From: Cognaticolwellia sediminilitoris
GTDB taxonomy: Bacteria > Pseudomonadota > Gammaproteobacteria > Enterobacterales > Alteromonadaceae
Reading direction: 5' to 3'
DNA length: 64,000 nt
Assembly (NCBI GenBank): GCA_002104535.1
Contig: NBOG01000001.1
Location: 94,867-158,866 of the forward strand
The notes beneath the pieces were generated by a model that saw nothing but the letters and a program-made list of their open reading frames with translations, had not been told where the DNA came from and did not search any database. How positions within the stretch are numbered: position 1 is the stretch's first letter; every line of letters starts with the position of its first letter. Made by a program: the position numbers and the translations under genes. Positions 1 to 9,775 of the stretch are shown one piece after another.

Positions 1-146
1 TGACCTACAAATGATCAAGAGCAGCACCTTATTCGCCATAGAATTAATCACGTTTTTGTTCATCCATGACCCCATGTCACACCGTACATCCTGTACATAA
101 TAAATAAGACTGAACTCTCCATACAAATGATCAATACAAAGTAATT

Positions 147-213
147 TGTAGGTTGGTCTTTAGGCCAACACACGTATTGGTTTTGATTTTGTCGGGCTAA
201 AGCCCGACCTACA
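147..213. repeat. REP-like hairpin pair, copy 1
   Basis: Two imperfect palindromes lie back to back. The first is GTTGGTCTTTAGGCCAAC and the second is GTCGGGCTAAAGCCCGAC. The outer ends, GTAGGT and ACCTAC, are also complementary, so the whole 67 bp can fold. This is the layout of a bacterial interspersed mosaic element. Family assignment is inferred from structure only. Confidence 0.75.
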
Positions 214-350
214 AATGATCAAGAGCAGCACCTTATTCGCCATAGAATTAATCACGTTCTTGTTCATCCATGAACCCATGTCACACCGTACATCCTGTAC
301 ATAATAAATAAGGCTGAAGTCGCCATACAAATAATCAACACAAAGTATCT

Positions 351-417
351 TATAGGTTGGTCTTTAGGCCAACACACGTATTGGTTTTGATTTTGTCGGG
401 CTAAAGCCCGACCTACA
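351..417. repeat. REP-like hairpin pair, copy 2
   Basis: Same two-hairpin unit as at 147-213, displaced by exactly 204 bp. The leading stem has one change (ATAGGT instead of GTAGGT), while the GTCGGGCTAAAGCCCGAC hairpin is identical. Confidence 0.75.
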
Positions 418-656
418 AATGATCAAGAGCCGCACCTTATTCGCCATAGAATTAATCACGTTTTTGTTCATCCATGAGCCTAATCATTGCCTACATGGAT
501 GTAGGTACTTAGGTTATGTCCGGAACTAATAACCTGACCGTACATCCTGTACATGGCTGCTCTTTCACATGACATGTATGGACACATTAATGTCGTGATG
601 CCATGGATGGCAACGAACGACCCATGTGATCGCAGCATACCGTACATCCTGTACAT

Positions 657-681
657 AAAAAAGGCGACCGAAGTCGCCTTT
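657..681 (-). terminator. Rho-independent terminator after nqrF
   Basis: Read on the minus strand there is a perfect 6-bp stem GGCGAC/GTCGCC with a TTCG tetraloop, followed by six T. It lies about 155 bp beyond the nqrF stop and faces the nqr operon. Confidence 0.85.
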
Positions 682-834
682 AATTTAGTCTAATAATTGA
701 CAAGCTCAAGTAGCTTTTCAACTCAAAGCTAGTTCACTTTAGAGCAAAGAGATGGCGCGGATTTGACGCTAGTCAATGAGCACCTTCGATGCCGCTATTA
801 AGTGAAATAGCAAAGAGGTAAAAGTTACAAAAAA

Positions 835-2061
835 TTAGCCGCCAAAATCATCTAACATGATGTTCTCGTCTTCTACACCAAGATCTTTCAACATATGAAT
901 AACTGCAGCGTTCATCATTGGAGGACCACACATGTAGTACTCACAATCTTCAGGCGCTTCATGGTCTTTCAAGTATTGCTCGTGCAATACATTATGAATA
1001 AAACCTGTCATGCCATCCCAGTTATCTTCTGGTTGAGGATCTGATAAGGCAACATGCCATTCGAAGTTATCATTTTCAGCGGCAAGGCCGTTGTAATCAT
1101 CTTCGTAGAACATTTCGCGTTTCGAGCGAGCACCATACCAGAACGACATTTTACGCTTAGATTTAAGACGCTTAAGTTGATCAAAGATATGTGAACGCAT
1201 TGGCGCCATACCAGCACCACCACCAATGAATACCATTTCATTCTCAGTTTCTTTCGCGAAGAACTCACCGAATGGACCTGAAATTGTCACTTTATCACCA
1301 GGTTTTAAGCTGAAGATATAAGAAGACATTTTACCAGCAGGTAAATGTAAACGACCAGGAGGCGGCGTAGCAATACGCACGTTCAGCATAATAATGCCTT
1401 CTTCTTCTGGGTAGTTTGCCATTGAGTATGCACGTAATGTTGGCTCATCAACTTTTGATTCAACATCAAAAAAGCCAAAATGATTCCAATCACCTTTGTA
1501 TTGGTCATCAATATCAAAATCGCTATATTTTACATGATGCGCTGGCGCTTCAATTTGAATATAACCACCAGCGCGGAAAGGTACAGATTCGCCATTTGGA
1601 ATTTGTAACTTAAGTTCTTTAATGAAAGTTGCTTTGTTATCGTTAGAGATAACTTCACATTCCCATTGTTGAACACCGAAGATTTCATCTTCAAGTACAA
1701 TATCCATGTCTTGTTTAACAGCCACTTGACATGCTAAACGACAACCTTCTTTTGCTTCACGCTTATTAATATGGCCTGACTCAGTAGGGAGAAGATCTCC
1801 ACCACCAGAATGTATTTCGACACGACATTGGCCACAAGTACCACCGCCACCACAGGCTGATGGTATAAAAATACCTTGGTCAGCTAGTGCGCCTAAAAGT
1901 TTACCACCAGCTGCAGTTGTTACCGCTTTTTCTGGGTCGCCATTAATGCTGATCGTAACGTCACCTGATGACACTAATTTAGATTTGGCAAACAAAATCA
2001 CCATAACTAATAATAGTACTATCGCGGTAAACATCGATACGCCGAGAATAATAATTTCCAT
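835..2061 (-). CDS. nqrF: Na+-translocating NADH:quinone reductase subunit F
   Basis: NADH-oxidising input subunit of the sodium-pumping Na+-NQR complex, on the cytoplasmic face of the inner membrane. It is 408 aa. A single N-terminal membrane anchor covers about residues 3-25. A ferredoxin-type 2Fe-2S domain follows, with cysteines at 70, 76, 79 and 111, the same numbering as in the Vibrio cholerae protein. The FAD motif RAYSMANYP and the NADH-binding motif [12 protein letters not shown] are both present, and the C-terminus ends normally. It is the last gene of nqrABCDEF, 81 bp after nqrE, and a terminator follows. Full length and intact; the assignment is secure. Confidence 0.98.
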   Translation of the reverse strand: MEIIILGVSMFTAIVLLLVMVILFAKSKLVSSGDVTISINGDPEKAVTTAAGGKLLGALADQGIFIPSACGGGGTCGQCRVEIHSGGGDLLPTESGHINKREAKEGCRLACQVAVKQDMDIVLEDEIFGVQQWECEVISNDNKATFIKELKLQIPNGESVPFRAGGYIQIEAPAHHVKYSDFDIDDQYKGDWNHFGFFDVESKVDEPTLRAYSMANYPEEEGIIMLNVRIATPPPGRLHLPAGKMSSYIFSLKPGDKVTISGPFGEFFAKETENEMVFIGGGAGMAPMRSHIFDQLKRLKSKRKMSFWYGARSKREMFYEDDYNGLAAENDNFEWHVALSDPQPEDNWDGMTGFIHNVLHEQYLKDHEAPEDCEYYMCGPPMMNAAVIHMLKDLGVEDENIMLDDFGG

Positions 2062-2142
2062 CGACTTTTCCTTTATTCTTCTTTAAGGGCTTTAGCAGGC
2101 TTAAATACTTGCGAACAAGTGCCAGCTAAAACCGACATTAAC

Positions 2143-2766
2143 CTAAAGTGAAATACCACCGAAAGAAAGAAAGCCAAATGCCATCAATCCTGCAGTAATA
2201 AACGTAATACCTAAGCCTTTCAGGCCGTCAGGTACATCTGAGTATTTCATTTTTTCACGAATACCCGCCATCAATACGATAGCTAACATCCAACCTACAC
2301 CAGAGCCAATGCCGTAAACAACACTTTCGCCTAAGGTTAAGTTTTTCGCTACCATAAATGAAACGCCACCGAAGATTGCACAGTTAACTGTGATCAACGG
2401 TAAGAAAATACCAAGCGCTTGGTATAACGCTGGAAAGTATTTATCTAAAACCATTTCAAGAATTTGTACTAATGCCGCAATCACACCGATAAAGGTAATG
2501 AATGACAAGAAGCTTAAATCTATAGAGTCTGCTGCGTTTGTAACACCCATCACACTATCTAACGCACCTGGCGCTAAAATCGCTTGATAGATGATTTGGT
2601 TAACAGGTACCGCAATACCTAATACCACAACAACCGCAACACCTAGACCTATTGCTGTGCTAACTTTCTTAGAAACCGCTAAGAATGTACACATGCCAAG
2701 GAAAAAGGTTAACGCCAAGTTTTCAATAAAGATGGTTTTAACAAATAAACTTAAATAATGTTCCAT
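2143..2766 (-). CDS. nqrE: Na+-NQR subunit E
   Basis: Integral membrane subunit of Na+-NQR. It is 207 aa with about six hydrophobic segments. Cys26 and a second cysteine in TVNCAIFGG (about residue 129) match the residues that, in the characterised enzyme, share an intramembrane iron-sulfur centre with NqrD. It starts 6 bp after nqrD and is about nine residues longer than the usual ~198 aa, the difference lying before the second cysteine. NqrE and NqrD are paralogous to RnfA and RnfE. The operon context decides in favour of Nqr. Confidence 0.97.
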   Translation of the reverse strand: MEHYLSLFVKTIFIENLALTFFLGMCTFLAVSKKVSTAIGLGVAVVVVLGIAVPVNQIIYQAILAPGALDSVMGVTNAADSIDLSFLSFITFIGVIAALVQILEMVLDKYFPALYQALGIFLPLITVNCAIFGGVSFMVAKNLTLGESVVYGIGSGVGWMLAIVLMAGIREKMKYSDVPDGLKGLGITFITAGLMAFGFLSFGGISL

Positions 2767-2772
2767 GATTGC

Positions 2773-3396
2773 TTAGTCCTTCTCTACTTGTTCTGGTTTG
2801 TACTGGCGAATTGCCCAGATAATTAAACCGATAATGAAGAATGAGCTAAATGGTAAGACTAATAAGCCGTTACCTTGATACCAACCGCCATTTTGTACCA
2901 AAGTAAAAACTTCCATACCAAATAAAGTACCAAAACCAAATAGTTCACGGAAGAAAGCAACAACGATCAATACAGCGCCGTAGCCTAAACCATTACCGAT
3001 ACCATCTAAGAAGCTCACACCAGGCTTTTCTTTCATAGCAAAAGCTTCAGCGCGCCCCATTACGATACAGTTAGTAATGATCAAACCGATAAATACCGAC
3101 AACTCTTTAGATAATTGATAAGAGAATGCTTTTAATACTTGGTCAACCACAATTACCAGTGATGCGATAATCGCCATTTGCACGATAATACGAACACTTG
3201 ATGGTATTTGATTACGAATAAGTGAAATAAATAAGTTCGAAAAACCCGTTACTAGCATTACAGCAACAGTCATAACTAAAGCGTTCTGTAGAGAACTAGT
3301 TACGGCTAAGGCAGAACAAACACCAAGTACTTGCAATGCGATAGGGTTATTATCAACAACAGGTCCAAATAAAACCTTTTTAGTATCAGTAGCCAT
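2773..3396 (-). CDS. nqrD: Na+-NQR subunit D
   Basis: Integral membrane subunit of Na+-NQR, 207 aa, with about six hydrophobic segments. Cysteines in LGVCSALAV (residue 27) and [13 protein letters not shown] (about 110) are the expected partners of the NqrE cysteines in the membrane iron-sulfur centre. The start codon touches the end of nqrC at 3396, so translation is probably coupled. The basic N-terminus and [13 protein letters not shown] are typical of NqrD rather than RnfE. Confidence 0.97.
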   Translation of the reverse strand: MATDTKKVLFGPVVDNNPIALQVLGVCSALAVTSSLQNALVMTVAVMLVTGFSNLFISLIRNQIPSSVRIIVQMAIIASLVIVVDQVLKAFSYQLSKELSVFIGLIITNCIVMGRAEAFAMKEKPGVSFLDGIGNGLGYGAVLIVVAFFRELFGFGTLFGMEVFTLVQNGGWYQGNGLLVLPFSSFFIIGLIIWAIRQYKPEQVEKD

Positions 3397-4166
3397 TAGT
3401 TCAGTCCTCCAGCGCGATAGTTAGTAATAAATGGGCCGTAACCTTCTTTACCTAACCAAAAACGTAATGTGTTTTCAACACCATTACTGGTTAATGTTGC
3501 ACCAGATAAGCCATCTACACCGTGAACATCGCCAGCTTTAGCGCCGCCTTTAACAATTCTAATAGCAACATTGTTTTGCTCATCAAACATTTTTTTACCT
3601 GGCCATAATGCTTTCCACTTAGGGTTAAGCACTTCAGCACCTAGCCCAGGGGTTTCACTATGATCAGAGTAGATAACGCTTTTAACAGTATTCATGTCTG
3701 ACTCTAAACCAACAAAACCGTACATCAAGTTCCATAAGCCTGAACCAACAATCGGTAAAACGATTGTTGCCACTTTACCTTGCTCATCTTTAACAAAATA
3801 AACCACCGCTTTATCAGCGCGACGATTTAAACCGGCTATATCATTTTCAGGTTTTGAACTTTTTGCAGGATCACGTGCATCAGCACGTTCTTCAAAAGTA
3901 TCGACATTACCTTCAACAACTTTACCCGTTGCTAAATCAATCATTTTAGCATCAACACGTTTGTTGTAAGTAGCAACAATGTCTTTGCCTGCTGTCTCTA
4001 AAAGACCCGCAGTTTCAAGAATTTTAGTTTGCTTATCAAGCAACTTGTTTGCCGTTTGTAATGGTTTTAAAGTCACAGCCGAAATTGATACTAAGGCGGC
4101 ACAAACTAAACAAACAACAAATACAAAACCAATCGTTTTGCCAAACGTTTCTTTATTACTAGACAT
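3396..4166 (-). CDS. nqrC: Na+-NQR subunit C (covalent FMN)
   Basis: Periplasm-facing flavin subunit of Na+-NQR, 256 aa from the ATG at 4166. An upstream in-frame start at 4226 would add 20 atypical residues inside nqrB, and the family begins with [10 protein letters not shown]-like sequence, so 4166 is preferred. One N-terminal membrane helix covers about residues 10-33. The motif SGATLT near the C-terminus carries the threonine to which FMN is attached by ApbE. It overlaps nqrB by 8 bp, which suggests translational coupling. No apbE or nqrM is seen in this window. Confidence 0.97.
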   Translation of the reverse strand: MSSNKETFGKTIGFVFVVCLVCAALVSISAVTLKPLQTANKLLDKQTKILETAGLLETAGKDIVATYNKRVDAKMIDLATGKVVEGNVDTFEERADARDPAKSSKPENDIAGLNRRADKAVVYFVKDEQGKVATIVLPIVGSGLWNLMYGFVGLESDMNTVKSVIYSDHSETPGLGAEVLNPKWKALWPGKKMFDEQNNVAIRIVKGGAKAGDVHGVDGLSGATLTSNGVENTLRFWLGKEGYGPFITNYRAGGLN

Positions 4167-5361
4167 TGCGAGCAAGCCTCCGTTTGATATTCCCTTGAAC
4201 AACAAAATAGTCGAAAAGAGGTGCAAACAAGTTAGCGAATAGAATAGCTAACATCATACCTTCTGGGAATGCAGGGTTAACCACGCGTACCAGAACAACC
4301 ATGATACCTACTAGCGCACCAAACCAGTATTTACCTGTATTAGTGAATGACGCTGACACAGGGTCAGTAGCCATAAACATCATACCGAAGGCAAAACCAC
4401 CAGTAACTAAGTGCCAGTACCAAGGCATAGCAAACATTGCATTAGTATCGCTACCAATAGCGTTAAATAGCATTGCCGTAACAACCATACCGGCAAACAC
4501 ACCTAATACGATACGCCATGAAGCAATACCTTTATATAGGATATAAGCACCACCAAGCATAATCATTGCAGTAGATACTTCACCAACTGAACCTGGAATA
4601 TAACCCCAGAAAGCATTCCACCAATCAGCATTGATTGTGTATTCAACCAAACCTTGGTTTGCTGCACTTAATGCTGTTGCGCCAGAGAAACCATCAGCAG
4701 CAACCCAAACAGCGTCACCAGAGATTTCACTTGGGTAAGCAAAGAATAAAAACGCACGACCTGCTAATGCAGGGTTTAAGAAGTTTTTACCTGTACCACC
4801 GAATACTTCTTTGGCGATAACAATACCAAAAGTAATACCGATAGCGGCTTGCCATAACGGAATAGTTGCCGGTAGGATTAACGCGAATAGTATTGAACTA
4901 ACAAAGAAACCTTCGTTAACTTCATGTTTACGCACTGAGGCAAACAATACTTCCCAGAAACCACCAACAATAAAGACAGTTGCATAGATAGGTAAGAAGA
5001 ACATAGCACCATAGAACATCATACTGAACCAATCTGATTCCGTAGATAAGCTACCGCCTAACATTTCAAACAAACCAACTTGCCATGTATCAGGTAAAGC
5101 ATAACCGGCCGCTAATGCGTCAGTTGCTTGAAAACCTATGTTGTACATACCCCAGAACATGGCAGGGAAAACCGCTAACCAAACTGTGATCATGATACGT
5201 TTAAGATCAATACTGTCACGAACGTGAGTTCGACCTTTGTTTACTTGGCCAGGTGTAAATAAGCCTGTTGCAACCGCTTCGTAAAGCGCATACCAAGTTT
5301 CAAATTTACCGCCTTTTTCAAAATGCGGTTCGATATCTTCAAAAAACTTTTTCAAGCCCAT
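4159..5361 (-). CDS. nqrB: Na+-NQR subunit B (covalent FMN, riboflavin)
   Basis: Large membrane subunit of Na+-NQR, central to ion translocation, 400 aa with about ten membrane segments. The motif [10 protein letters not shown] contains the SGAT threonine that receives covalent FMN. The conserved [20 protein letters not shown] region lies just before it. The start is 2 bp from the end of nqrA and the end overlaps nqrC. Intact and of normal length. Confidence 0.97.
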   Translation of the reverse strand: MGLKKFFEDIEPHFEKGGKFETWYALYEAVATGLFTPGQVNKGRTHVRDSIDLKRIMITVWLAVFPAMFWGMYNIGFQATDALAAGYALPDTWQVGLFEMLGGSLSTESDWFSMMFYGAMFFLPIYATVFIVGGFWEVLFASVRKHEVNEGFFVSSILFALILPATIPLWQAAIGITFGIVIAKEVFGGTGKNFLNPALAGRAFLFFAYPSEISGDAVWVAADGFSGATALSAANQGLVEYTINADWWNAFWGYIPGSVGEVSTAMIMLGGAYILYKGIASWRIVLGVFAGMVVTAMLFNAIGSDTNAMFAMPWYWHLVTGGFAFGMMFMATDPVSASFTNTGKYWFGALVGIMVVLVRVVNPAFPEGMMLAILFANLFAPLFDYFVVQGNIKRRLARNV

Positions 5362-5363
5362 GA

Positions 5364-6701
5364 CTAACCTTCCTTCTCAATTGTGGTTAGGCAATCACGA
5401 AGGATTACGCCGTAGTCTGTTTTGCCTGGGCAAACAAACGTACATAAGGCTAAATCTTCTTCATCAAGCTCTAAGGCACCAAGTTGTTGCGCACCGTCAG
5501 TATCGCCGGCACATAAATCACGCAATAACATTGTTGGCAAAATGTCTAACGGCATAACACGTTCGAAGTTGCCAATTGGCACCATCGCTCGAGCACTACC
5601 ATTAGTTGTTGTCGTCATGTTGAATAACTTCTTAGGGAAGAAATGAGACATGTACGCACGCGTTACAGAGAATTTATTCGGACCAGGGTACATATAACCA
5701 ATAAATTCTTTTCCTCTGCCTTCAAGGATAAGAGAAAGCTGAGTGTGATAACGGCCTAAAAAGCCATGTACACCTGAAGCTACTGAGCCTAGTAACAATG
5801 AACCAGACACAACACGCAACTCACCATCAAGGCATTCGTCAGCAACTAAATCTGCAGCACTTGCACCTAAAGTGGTGCGAACCAAACGCGGGTTCTTAGC
5901 AGCTGGACCAGCTAAAGAAATAACACGATTACTGTTTAACTCACCTGTTGTGAACAAGTTACCGATAGCGATTACATCTTGGTAGCCGGCATGCCATGAA
6001 ACTTTATCAGCGCTAACTGGCTTTAAAAAGTGCATGTGTGTACCAACTAAACCAGCGGGATGTTTTCCGGCAAATTCAGTAACTGTAGCGGTTGAATTAA
6101 CAGCAATGTCACTTCCTGGTGCTTTACTAACGAATACTTCACCGTCAGTTAAGCGAGAAAGAACAGTTAAGCCATTAACAAATGCTTCGCTTTGCTCGGC
6201 GATAATAATGGCCGGATCTGCTGCGAGTGGATTAGTATCCATAGCGCTAACAAATATTGCAACGGGAGTAGCATCTACCGCAGGAACCTTGCTAAATGGA
6301 CGTGTACGTAATGCAGTCCACAAACCAGAATTAACTAGGTTTGAAACAACATCTTCACGAGCAATTGAGTTGAGTTCTGAAGTAGCATAGCTGGTAAACG
6401 TTTCTTGCTCATCGCCGCCAATTTCAATGACGACTGATTGCAATACGCGTTTTTCACCACGATTAATTTCTTTAACAACACCTGAAGCTTGAGCTGTGAA
6501 TTTAACGCCAGGATTCTTTTTATCTTCAAAAAGTGCCTGACCTTTTTTAACGCTATCTCCAACCTTAACAAACATGGTTGGGCGCATACCCACAAACTCT
6601 TCACCTAATGTTGCAACGGTTTTGATGGACGGACCATCATGGATTACCTGCTGGGGGGCACCTACTACAGGAACATCCAGACCTTTTTTTATTGTAATCA
6701 T
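5364..6701 (-). CDS. nqrA: Na+-NQR subunit A
   Basis: Peripheral cytoplasmic subunit of Na+-NQR, first gene of the operon, 445 aa. The start at 6701 gives [12 protein letters not shown], the standard N-terminus; an upstream in-frame start at 6734 would add 11 unrelated residues. The protein has the lipoyl-like N-terminal region and the Rnf-like C-terminal half with [16 protein letters not shown] 522-bp gap upstream holds the likely promoter and the fabV terminator. Confidence 0.97.
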   Translation of the reverse strand: MITIKKGLDVPVVGAPQQVIHDGPSIKTVATLGEEFVGMRPTMFVKVGDSVKKGQALFEDKKNPGVKFTAQASGVVKEINRGEKRVLQSVVIEIGGDEQETFTSYATSELNSIAREDVVSNLVNSGLWTALRTRPFSKVPAVDATPVAIFVSAMDTNPLAADPAIIIAEQSEAFVNGLTVLSRLTDGEVFVSKAPGSDIAVNSTATVTEFAGKHPAGLVGTHMHFLKPVSADKVSWHAGYQDVIAIGNLFTTGELNSNRVISLAGPAAKNPRLVRTTLGASAADLVADECLDGELRVVSGSLLLGSVASGVHGFLGRYHTQLSLILEGRGKEFIGYMYPGPNKFSVTRAYMSHFFPKKLFNMTTTTNGSARAMVPIGNFERVMPLDILPTMLLRDLCAGDTDGAQQLGALELDEEDLALCTFVCPGKTDYGVILRDCLTTIEKEG

Positions 6702-6893
6702 AAACACATGCACTACTTTTGATGGGAGTATCAAAATCTCTAATTTACTTTGTGACTGTACTCAAATCTTGCAAAAACTCGCAAAGAGTACGGACAATAA
6801 AAATAAACCTTCGATTTCAGTGTATTTCAGCTAATTCTTAATTTACTTTTGATAAATTAAGGTTCACCGGCTCTAGTTAAAATTTCTGGCGCG

Positions 6894-6902
6894 ATTCTAG
6901 CA
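6894..6902 (-). promoter_or_regulatory. Possible extended -10 promoter for nqrA
   Basis: On the minus strand the sequence reads TGCTAGAAT, a TGn-extended -10 with one mismatch to TATAAT, about 190 bp upstream of the nqrA start. No good -35 box is seen at 17 bp. The rest of the 6702-7223 gap shows only AT-rich sequence and the terminator at 7130-7156. Prediction by eye only. Confidence 0.35.
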
Positions 6903-7129
6903 CAAAACGACATTTTGATTCTATGTAAAGCGCGACAATAAATAACAATTTAGTCGAAAAATCTATAATTCGCGTATTTATAGAGCAAAATCTTCTTTTT
7001 TAACGCTGATTTTCGACGAAACAGTCATTATTTCCCTTAAAATGTGATTTTTTCTGCTGCACTATGTCTTGATTCGCATAGTTAAAAATAGTCTATATTT
7101 TGCATAATAAACAACAAAGAACAGAAATA

Positions 7130-7156
7130 AAAAAACCGACGTTATGTCGGTTTTTT
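7130..7156 (-). terminator. Terminator after fabV
   Basis: Stem CCGAC/GTCGG with a 5-nt loop, flanked by A-rich and T-rich runs on both sides, so it could work in both directions. It lies about 70 bp past the fabV stop on the minus strand. Confidence 0.8.
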
Positions 7157-7223
7157 AGAGGGGTTAAACATTCATACAGTTTCAATAAATCAGCCGATAA
7201 AATGTTAGCAACCGAGGAGCTGG

Positions 7224-8414
7224 TTACAGTAAATTGTTAATCGCAACTTCAGGGCTAATATCAGCGTCATAATCAACACCTGAAACATCAAAGCCGAACA
7301 ATTTTAAAAACTCTTGATGATAACCAACATAATCGGTTAGTTCGTCAATAGTATCGGTGTCAACAGTATTCCAAATATCAGTTACACGTTGTTGTACGCT
7401 ATCTTCAAGCTCTTTGTTGTTTTGACGTAAACGCCCTGCTTCATCGAGCGTTGGGTTTTCACCGTAAATGTTTTCTCTGAATAAGCCTTGGATCTGCTCG
7501 ATACAACCTTCGTATGTACCATCAGCTTTCATCACTTTAAACATTGCCGAAATATATAATGGCATAATCGGAATGGCTGAACTGGCCTGAGTAACGACAG
7601 CATTTAACGAAGTGACATACGCTTCACCTTTGATATCAGCCGTAGTGGCTTTAATCGCTGTTGACGCGCGATCTAAATCTTCTTTTGCACGACCGATAGT
7701 AGCGTGACCGTATATCGGCCAAGTTAATTCTTTACCAATATATGTATAAGCAACTGTTTTAAAGCCATTAGCTAAAACTCCAGCTTCATTAAGGGCTTTT
7801 ATCCAAAGCTCCCAATCAGCACCACCCATAACATCAATAGTACCTTGAATTTCTTCTTCTGATGCTGCTTCAACTGATACTGAATCAATAATACGCTTAG
7901 AGGTATTTAAATTTTTAGTGGTAACACTTTCACCGATAGGTTTTAGTGTCGACGAGTAGACTTCACCAGTATCAGGATCAGTACGACGCGGTGACGCTAA
8001 GCTATAAACAATCAGGTCAATTTCGCCTAACTCTGCTTTTATAGTTTCAATAGCTTTGGCTTTAATTTCATGTGAAAAAGCATCGCCATTGATATTTTTA
8101 GACCATAAGCCAGCTTCGTCAGCAGCCGCTTGAAACGCCGCAGTGTTATACCAACCTGCTGAACCTGTTTTCTTTTCTGTTGGCGGTTTTTCAAAGAAAA
8201 TACCTAATGTTTTAGCATCGTTACCAAAAGCAGCTGTAATTCTAGATGATAAGCCGTAACCTGTTGAGGCACCGATAACTAAGACATTTTTAGGCTTAGT
8301 ATTAGCTTGAGGTTGACTTTTTACGTAAGCAATTTGCTCATTTACATGCGCTGCACAACCGGCAGGATGAGCATTAGTACAAATAAAACCACGAATTTTT
8401 GGTTTAATAACCAT
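7224..8414 (-). CDS. fabV: Enoyl-[acyl-carrier-protein] reductase FabV
   Basis: NADH-dependent trans-2-enoyl-ACP/CoA reductase for the last step of each fatty-acid elongation cycle, in the cytoplasm. It is 396 aa, the normal length. The nucleotide-binding loop VIGASTGYGLSSR appears near residue 48. The catalytic motif Tyr-X8-Lys is present as YGHATIGRAK. The N-terminus MVIKPKIRGFICTNAHPAG is characteristic of the family. It is apparently monocistronic, with a terminator downstream. FabV enzymes are known to be less sensitive to triclosan than FabI; this is family knowledge, not shown here. Confidence 0.97.
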   Translation of the reverse strand: MVIKPKIRGFICTNAHPAGCAAHVNEQIAYVKSQPQANTKPKNVLVIGASTGYGLSSRITAAFGNDAKTLGIFFEKPPTEKKTGSAGWYNTAAFQAAADEAGLWSKNINGDAFSHEIKAKAIETIKAELGEIDLIVYSLASPRRTDPDTGEVYSSTLKPIGESVTTKNLNTSKRIIDSVSVEAASEEEIQGTIDVMGGADWELWIKALNEAGVLANGFKTVAYTYIGKELTWPIYGHATIGRAKEDLDRASTAIKATTADIKGEAYVTSLNAVVTQASSAIPIMPLYISAMFKVMKADGTYEGCIEQIQGLFRENIYGENPTLDEAGRLRQNNKELEDSVQQRVTDIWNTVDTDTIDELTDYVGYHQEFLKLFGFDVSGVDYDADISPEVAINNLL

Positions 8415-8670
8415 AACTATACCTTCTTTGTGTCATTTAAAATCTAAAGGACTTTCAACATATTTTATTCATGCTGAAGTGCTCGAAGATGAAAAACAAC
8501 AATTTGAGTTGAAAATGCTTAATTAAAATAATTAAGTTTAATTTACTGTCTGAATAACTAGACAACTTATAAATTTGCCGCCTAGTTTACTCTTGCTTTG
8601 CCTTCTATGAGGTGCGACCAGTGATAATAATCGAGATTATTAACAAATAATCTACGAATACTTGAAAAAA

Positions 8671-9771
8671 TTAACGATTTTCGTAATACGCTTGCAAGGT
8701 TAATTTATTAAATTCTCGCATCGACTCTAAAAATTCGCTGTATGATTGCCAAATTCGAGCAAAATCTTTATCTGCTTTCACCTGCTCAGCAATTAATTTA
8801 TCAGTATGAAGCTTTAACGTTTGCATCACTTCGGCAGGGAACTGACGTAATTGGACATTATGCTCTTCTATTAAGGTTTTAAGTGCCGCATTATTACGAG
8901 CGTTATATTCGGCTAAAGTTGATTCATTAACAGCATTGGCTGCAACTTCTACAATCGCCTGCAAATCAGCAGGTAAGGCATCAAAAGCTTTTTGGTTAAC
9001 TAAAAACTCTAATTCTGTACCGGGCTCATGCCACACTGAAGAGTAATAGTAATCAGCAGCTTGGTAAAAGCCAAAAGCTAAATCGTTGTATGGGCCGACC
9101 CATTCTGTCGCATCAATTGCGCCACTTTGTAATGCTGAAAAAATTTCGCCTCCGGTTAACGTTACTGGCGTAGCGCCTGCACTTTTAAGTACTTCACCCG
9201 CTAGCCCAGGAATGCGCATTTTTAATCCTTGCAGATCAGCGACAGAATTAATTTCTTTTTTAAACCAACCGCCAAATTGGGCTCCTGAATTACCGCCAGG
9301 TAATGGCTTGATACCAAAAGGTTGATAAATTTCCTGCCACAGTTCCATACCGCCGCCATAATGTAACCATGCGTTGAATTCGGTTGCTGTCATACCAAAA
9401 GGAATGGCACTAAAAATTGGCGCGGCGGGAATTTTACCTTTCCAGTAATACGCGCCACTGTGACCCATTTCGACAGTCCCTTGTGATACTGCATCGAATA
9501 CTTCAAAACCTGGAACTAATTCACCTGCACCATAAACTTTTACCGTTAAGCGACCATTGCTCATGGCATTAACATGTTTGGCAAATTTTTCAGGTGCCAT
9601 ACCTAAACCAGGAAAGTTTTTTGGCCATGAGGTCACTAGTTTCCAAGCAAATTTCTCTTGTGGCTGGTCAACTTTCGCTGCCGCAACCGTGTTTTGTTTA
9701 TCACCACAAGCAGTCAGGCTTAATAACGCAAGGATGATGACAGCTGATGAGCGCATAGAATTTCTGATCAT
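8671..9771 (-). CDS. dctP: TRAP transporter substrate-binding protein (DctP family)
   Basis: Extracytoplasmic solute receptor of a TRAP transporter, about 366 aa. The start at 9771 (MIRNSMRSS) is preferred: a GGA-type ribosome site lies upstream and this start avoids overlapping dctM; 9792 and 9783 are alternatives. The N-terminus is a lipoprotein signal with the lipobox LTAC, so the receptor is probably membrane-anchored. The mature part has the DctP pattern WKLVTSWPKN...GAGELVPGFEVFDAVSQGTVEMGHS and MRIPGLAGEVLKSAGATP. Similarity to 2-oxoacid-type receptors such as TakP is suspected. The substrate cannot be read from the sequence. Confidence 0.9.
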   Translation of the reverse strand: MIRNSMRSSAVIILALLSLTACGDKQNTVAAAKVDQPQEKFAWKLVTSWPKNFPGLGMAPEKFAKHVNAMSNGRLTVKVYGAGELVPGFEVFDAVSQGTVEMGHSGAYYWKGKIPAAPIFSAIPFGMTATEFNAWLHYGGGMELWQEIYQPFGIKPLPGGNSGAQFGGWFKKEINSVADLQGLKMRIPGLAGEVLKSAGATPVTLTGGEIFSALQSGAIDATEWVGPYNDLAFGFYQAADYYYSSVWHEPGTELEFLVNQKAFDALPADLQAIVEVAANAVNESTLAEYNARNNAALKTLIEEHNVQLRQFPAEVMQTLKLHTDKLIAEQVKADKDFARIWQSYSEFLESMREFNKLTLQAYYENR

Positions 9772-9775
9772 AAGT

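Larger units (their letters stand above)
2..477. repeat. 204-bp tandem repeat array, 2.3 copies
   Basis: Copies run 2-205, 206-409 and a partial one 410-477. The phase is exactly 204 bp, with only scattered substitutions. The array probably continues left of the window because the first copy starts at its edge. Each full copy contains a pair of REP-like hairpins and one copy of an 18-mer. No reading frame of note is present. This looks like tandem amplification of a noncoding repeat downstream of the nqr operon. Confidence 0.9.
81..656. repeat. 18-mer ACCGTACATCCTGTACAT in four copies
   Basis: Identical copies lie at 81-98, 285-302, 537-554 and 639-656. The first two belong to the 204-bp tandem units; the last two lie outside the array, so this motif spreads independently. 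Its core, GTACATCCTGTAC, is a 5-bp stem with a 3-nt loop. The stretch 478-656 also holds related CATGGATG palindromes and an AGGTTAT/ATAACCT hairpin near 511-536, but no gene. Confidence 0.8.

Noticed and set aside
1-834. CRISPR array
   Set aside because: The 204-bp repeats are contiguous, with no unique spacers and no cas genes nearby.
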